A DNA stretch of 64,000 bases from SAR202 cluster bacterium (GTDB lineage: Bacteria; Chloroflexota; Dehalococcoidia; Lucifugimonadales; Lucifugimonadaceae): positions 1 to 64,000 of the forward strand of contig VFGZ01000055.1 in NCBI GenBank assembly GCA_009392215.1, read 5' to 3'. The notes under the pieces are model-generated. The model worked only from the letters and a program-made list of their open reading frames with translations. It did no database searches and had not been told where the DNA came from. Shown in pieces: positions 61,546-64,000 of the stretch. Position numbers and translations under genes: made by a program. The stretch's first letter is position 1. Every line of letters starts with the position of its first letter.

Positions 61546-62409
61546 TTACAACGCTTGCCAATATCTTCGACCGTTCCACCGTATTAAAGTGCCCCATCCG
61601 GGGTAACTCAGATGGCTTCCAAGAACAATGGCATTCTCTTTTTCCGCTTGATCAAGGATAGTATTGCGGGCTTCAACCCCCATTTCCGCATTCCAATCAG
61701 GAGTGTAACGGTATGCAGTTTCAGTTGCCTGCATTGGTGAGCCGAGTATGTCGCCTACAAGTAATGCGCGTTTGTTGTTGGAGGCGATTAACAGGCTCAT
61801 GTGACCGGGAGTGTGCCCTGGCGTTGGGAATGCGGTAATCCCTGGAGCCAGTTCTGTCTCGCCGTCCATCAGATCCAGTACACCTTGTTCCTTGAGTGGC
61901 ATTACGCTTCTATTTGTCGTTTTGCTTACTAAAGGGTCATTCAGCAGTTCCTTGCTGGTGAAATGATTCCAATCGGCTTCATGAACCCGATAGCGTGCGT
62001 TAGGAAAGGTGACTGGTCTTTCTGGGAGGTCCTCGCGCAGGTTCCATCCGACATGATCGCCGTGTAAGTGGGTGAGAAAAACGGTGTTGATTGTGTCCAG
62101 CCCTATATCATTTCTTTCGAAGTCTTTAATTAATTCTCCGGGAGCTGGATATCCGATCATGTCGCCATGCGGTCCATAGCCTGAATCTGCTACTACTCGC
62201 TGGTCGTTTGAAGTTAAAACAAAAGATCCTAGGTTGTTTCGAAAATACTGACCTTCAAAGTACTCAGGGAATCGGTCGTGAAATGGTGACCATGCCTCTA
62301 GTGGAGTTTCGGGGAATAAGATTCTGGGATCGAACGTGATACTGCCGTCGGTGAGTCCTGTTATGTGGACATCGCCTATTTGGAGTGTGTTGCGAGAAGA
62401 TGCTGGCAT
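61546..62409 (-). CDS. MBL-fold metallo-hydrolase
   Basis: A 287-residue metallo-beta-lactamase-fold protein. HLHGDH at 114-119, the His in FPTPGHTPGH, the Asp in LLVGDILG and the His in VLGSHLSYPGWG provide all metal ligands. The pattern resembles quorum-quenching lactonases and related alkaline hydrolases (PF00753). No signal peptide. ATG at 62409. The tRNA-Asp terminator separates it from the tRNA upstream, so it has its own promoter. Substrate unknown. Confidence 0.87.
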   Translation of the reverse strand: MPASSRNTLQIGDVHITGLTDGSITFDPRILFPETPLEAWSPFHDRFPEYFEGQYFRNNLGSFVLTSNDQRVVADSGYGPHGDMIGYPAPGELIKDFERNDIGLDTINTVFLTHLHGDHVGWNLREDLPERPVTFPNARYRVHEADWNHFTSKELLNDPLVSKTTNRSVMPLKEQGVLDLMDGETELAPGITAFPTPGHTPGHMSLLIASNNKRALLVGDILGSPMQATETAYRYTPDWNAEMGVEARNTILDQAEKENAIVLGSHLSYPGWGTLIRWNGRRYWQAL

Positions 62410-62513
62410 TTTGAGTTGAGCTTTAACATTTTTTATTAGGTTAAGTAAGTTCTACACTTTTTTACCATTGAGCTCAACAAGAGGTTTCTGGTAGCTGGTG
62501 AGGAATTAATATA

Positions 62514-62542
62514 AAAGCCCTCGGTGATAAACCGAGGGCTTT
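62514..62542 (-). terminator. Rho-independent terminator downstream of tRNA-Asp
   Basis: AAAGCCCTCGGT and ACCGAGGGCTTT form a perfect 12-base stem with a five-base loop; on the minus strand it ends GGGCTTTTATATTAA, giving a T-run. It lies 13 bases after the tRNA 3' end. It also separates the MBL gene from the tRNA. The A-run in the other arm would allow it to work in both directions. Confidence 0.88.
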
Positions 62543-62555
62543 CATTGTGTTTGCT

Positions 62556-62632
62556 TGGCGATCCCGAGCAGATTCGAACTGCCGATCTCCTCCTTGACAG
62601 GGAGGCGTGTTAGGCCGCTACACCACGGGACC
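62556..62632 (-). tRNA. tRNA-Asp (GTC)
   Basis: On the minus strand a complete cloverleaf: acceptor arms GGTCCCG and CGGGATC, D arm GTGT...ACAC, anticodon arm CCTCC CTGTCAA GGAGG with GTC anticodon at 62596-62598, T arm GGCAG TTCGAAT CTGCT, discriminator G, then an encoded CCA. The G73 discriminator is the usual Asp identity base. A terminator follows. The gene stands alone, with the glutaredoxin gene 101 bases upstream. Confidence 0.95.
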
Positions 62633-62732
62633 TTGTCGCAGAATTAACCGCTGACATTGAGAGTACGGCTCGGACCCAAGGTCAGTCAACAGTCTGCAAG
62701 GGTCTGGTAACCATAATCCGGAGATCAAGTGA

Positions 62733-62990
62733 TTATCCGTAATTACACCCAATACCTTTGTAGCCGATCTCCACTTCACCTTCGGCCGTAACCATTACCG
62801 GTGTGATTTTATCGCCGCCTGAAAGTCGTTCTACTTCTGTCCATTGTTCGGGTTGTTTTGAGACGTCTATCTCGCGGTAGGCGATATTGTCCTTTGTCAG
62901 ATCTTCTTTAAGTAAGTCGCAATAGCCACATGTGGGATGCGTGTAAACGGTGGCGAGGCCATCGGCTGCTGGAGGTTCAGTTTTAGGCAT
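62733..62990 (-). CDS. Glutaredoxin/mycoredoxin-like protein
   Basis: An 85-residue thioredoxin-fold protein with the redox motif CGYC at residues 21-24 in YTHPTCGYCDLL. ITPVMVTAEG supplies the cis-Pro near residue 63, and the C-terminal GYKGIG the glutathione/mycothiol side. C-G-Y-C in place of CPYC is typical of the actinobacterial and Chloroflexota NrdH/mycoredoxin type. It reduces mixed disulfides. ATG at 62990 has an AGGA site six bases ahead. It is cytoplasmic. It follows the copper genes on the same strand but is not clearly one transcript with them. Confidence 0.85.
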   Translation of the reverse strand: MPKTEPPAADGLATVYTHPTCGYCDLLKEDLTKDNIAYREIDVSKQPEQWTEVERLSGGDKITPVMVTAEGEVEIGYKGIGCNYG

Positions 62991-63087
62991 TTATATTCCT
63001 GATTTGATGTTTTTGAAATTGTTTCTAATTTAGATTCTGTACATCGTGATCGTGATTGCATAGGTGTATGAAAAATCTCTGGATAGT

Positions 63088-63288
63088 CTACATCTCGATC
63101 GATTTGTCTCCTGAGATGTAGCCTTGGGGATCTTCTTCAAACGCAACGCGGCATCCAGGACCACAGAAGTAATAGGCGTTACATTGAAAAGTAGCCGTTC
63201 CACCTGGCGGGCTATCAGTGTTGACCTTCATGTTGCATACAGGGTCAATCGCGATTTCGGATTTTATTCTTAGAAATGGAATTTTCAC
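63088..63288 (-). CDS. YHS-domain protein
   Basis: A 66-residue protein with a YHS domain: IDPVCNMKV (Cys near 19) and YYFCGPGCRVAFEEDPQGY carrying two further Cys. YHS domains are often next to or fused with copper-type P-type ATPases, and bind a metal. The start is GTG at 63288. It lies 85 bases after the ATPase stop in the same direction, so it is probably cotranscribed. A role in metal handling is inferred from this pairing. Confidence 0.82.
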   Translation of the reverse strand: MKIPFLRIKSEIAIDPVCNMKVNTDSPPGGTATFQCNAYYFCGPGCRVAFEEDPQGYISGDKSIEM

Positions 63289-63373
63289 GGTAGTTTTAGA
63301 ATTATATGTTCGTTCATCTGTCAGATTTAAGTCTTGGGATCAAATTTTTAATTGAAGTAGCGGTGGTTGCTGG

Positions 63374-64000
63374 TTATGACCGTCCGGGAATTTGAAGGCC
63401 TAATCGTAATGAGTTGCCGACAACGGTTAATGAGCTTAAAGCCATTATGCCGGCGGCAACGATAGGATTTAGGAATCCAAAGTGCCCGATGATGGGATGC
63501 AAAAATCCAGGTGCGGTTCCATCACTGAATAATGGATAGAGGATTCCAGCAGCGATAGGAATAAACAGGATGTTGTAGAAGAAGGCCCAGAATAGGTTCT
63601 GCTTGATGTTTCTCATAGTGCTACGGCTTAGATGTATTAAATCATCGACGAATGTTAAATCTCCTGAAGTAATCGTTACATCAGCAGCTTCAATTGCTAT
63701 ATCCGTTCCCGTGCCGATCGCTACACCTACATTTGCTGTTGCTAATGCTGCTGCATCATTAATCCCATCGCCAATCATTGCGACGGTCTTTCCACTTTCT
63801 TGCAATGTAGTTATAGCCCGCGTTTTCCCTTCGGGGAGAACACCAGCGATTACTTCCTTGATACCGACGGATTTGGAGACCTTTTCGGCTGAATGTTTAT
63901 TATCTCCACTGAGCATCACTGTACTTATGCCGCGTGCGTGGAGCTTTTCTATGACCTCTGCGGCTTCTGGCTTTATTGCATCAGATATGCCGAAGAATCC
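63374..64000 (-). CDS. Copper-type heavy-metal P-type ATPase (C-terminal part)
   Basis: The last 208 residues of a P1B-type ATPase; the frame is open to the window edge at 64000, so the start and phosphorylation site lie outside. Visible are GISDAIKPEAAEVI, SGDNKHSAEKVS, the hinge GDGINDAAALATANVGVAIG with the conserved Asp residues, and two final membrane helices, including IMALSSLTVVGNSLRL, typical of copper transporters (the Met and Ser residues of the exit helix). It exports copper or silver using ATP. The next gene on the strand encodes a YHS protein. Confidence 0.9.
   Translation of the reverse strand, partial: GFFGISDAIKPEAAEVIEKLHARGISTVMLSGDNKHSAEKVSKSVGIKEVIAGVLPEGKTRAITTLQESGKTVAMIGDGINDAAALATANVGVAIGTGTDIAIEAADVTITSGDLTFVDDLIHLSRSTMRNIKQNLFWAFFYNILFIPIAAGILYPLFSDGTAPGFLHPIIGHFGFLNPIVAAGIMALSSLTVVGNSLRLGLQIPGRS

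Overview
The window reads as bacterial chromosome from a member of the Chloroflexota, most likely a marine SAR202-type lineage. That placement is inferred from several things: moderate GC content, five mandelate-racemase-type enolase-superfamily paralogs in about 34 kb, lipoproteins with KEVEV-type repeats behind the lipobox, many TTG and GTG starts, and a large stock of amidohydrolases, dehydratases and peptide importers. It rests on family knowledge, not on a search.

Region 1 (1-7.3 kb) starts with the tail of a flavoprotein of the sulfide:quinone/flavocytochrome c reductase family and a small alpha/beta-barrel protein. Reading leftward follows an acetoin-dehydrogenase-type 2-oxoacid dehydrogenase set: E1 alpha (acoA), E1 beta (acoB), a 2-haloacid dehalogenase-like HAD protein, E2 (acoC), an AcoX-type NAD-kinase-fold protein and a methyltransferase. 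No E3 gene is present here. Region 2 (7.3-20.9 kb) is the housekeeping core: gyrB, pyrE, nadD, obgE, dnaA, fmt, ffh, a GDPD phosphodiesterase and leuS. Strand composition of codon third positions reverses across dnaA, and AT-rich DNA with DnaA-box-like words flanks dnaA, so the replication origin probably lies at 12.5-14.5 kb.

Region 3 (20.9-37 kb) is catabolic and transport DNA: a zinc alcohol dehydrogenase, FGGY sugar kinase, enolase-superfamily dehydratase, a double-FKBP lipoprotein, HpcH/HpaI aldolase, a ThDP decarboxylase, then a tight leftward operon. In transcription order that operon is substrate-binding lipoprotein, a 16-bp hairpin, two permeases, an OB-fold-like lipoprotein, two ATPases and an N-acyl-D-amino-acid deacylase. 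The order suggests uptake of acylated or D-amino-acid-rich peptides followed by deacylation.

Region 4 (37-55.4 kb) continues the theme of amide and peptide-like substrates: a class III aminotransferase, M28 peptidase, enolase paralog 2, penicillin-acylase-family Ntn hydrolase, an NHL propeller, a DUF1501/DUF1800 pair without visible export signals, a sulfatase-maturase radical SAM enzyme fused to a SEC-C zinc motif, an amidohydrolase, a DAO-type flavoprotein, a tandem pair of rhamnonate-dehydratase-like enolases, an AstE/AspA deacylase and an M19 dipeptidase. Region 5 (55.4-64 kb) has nudC, a galactonate-dehydratase-like enolase divergent from a YjhG/YagF-type xylonate dehydratase, another amidohydrolase, an MBL hydrolase, tRNA-Asp with a clear terminator, a glutaredoxin, a YHS protein and the end of a copper-type P-type ATPase.

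No transposase, integrase, CRISPR array, phage gene or recognisable DNA-binding regulator gene was found. The most unusual items are the maturase/DUF1501/DUF1800/NHL neighbourhood, the enolase pair with Asn at a metal-ligand position, the ABC operon with an extra lipoprotein and a strand-biased hairpin, and the origin/dnaA region with a CRP-like palindrome and an altered Walker A motif.
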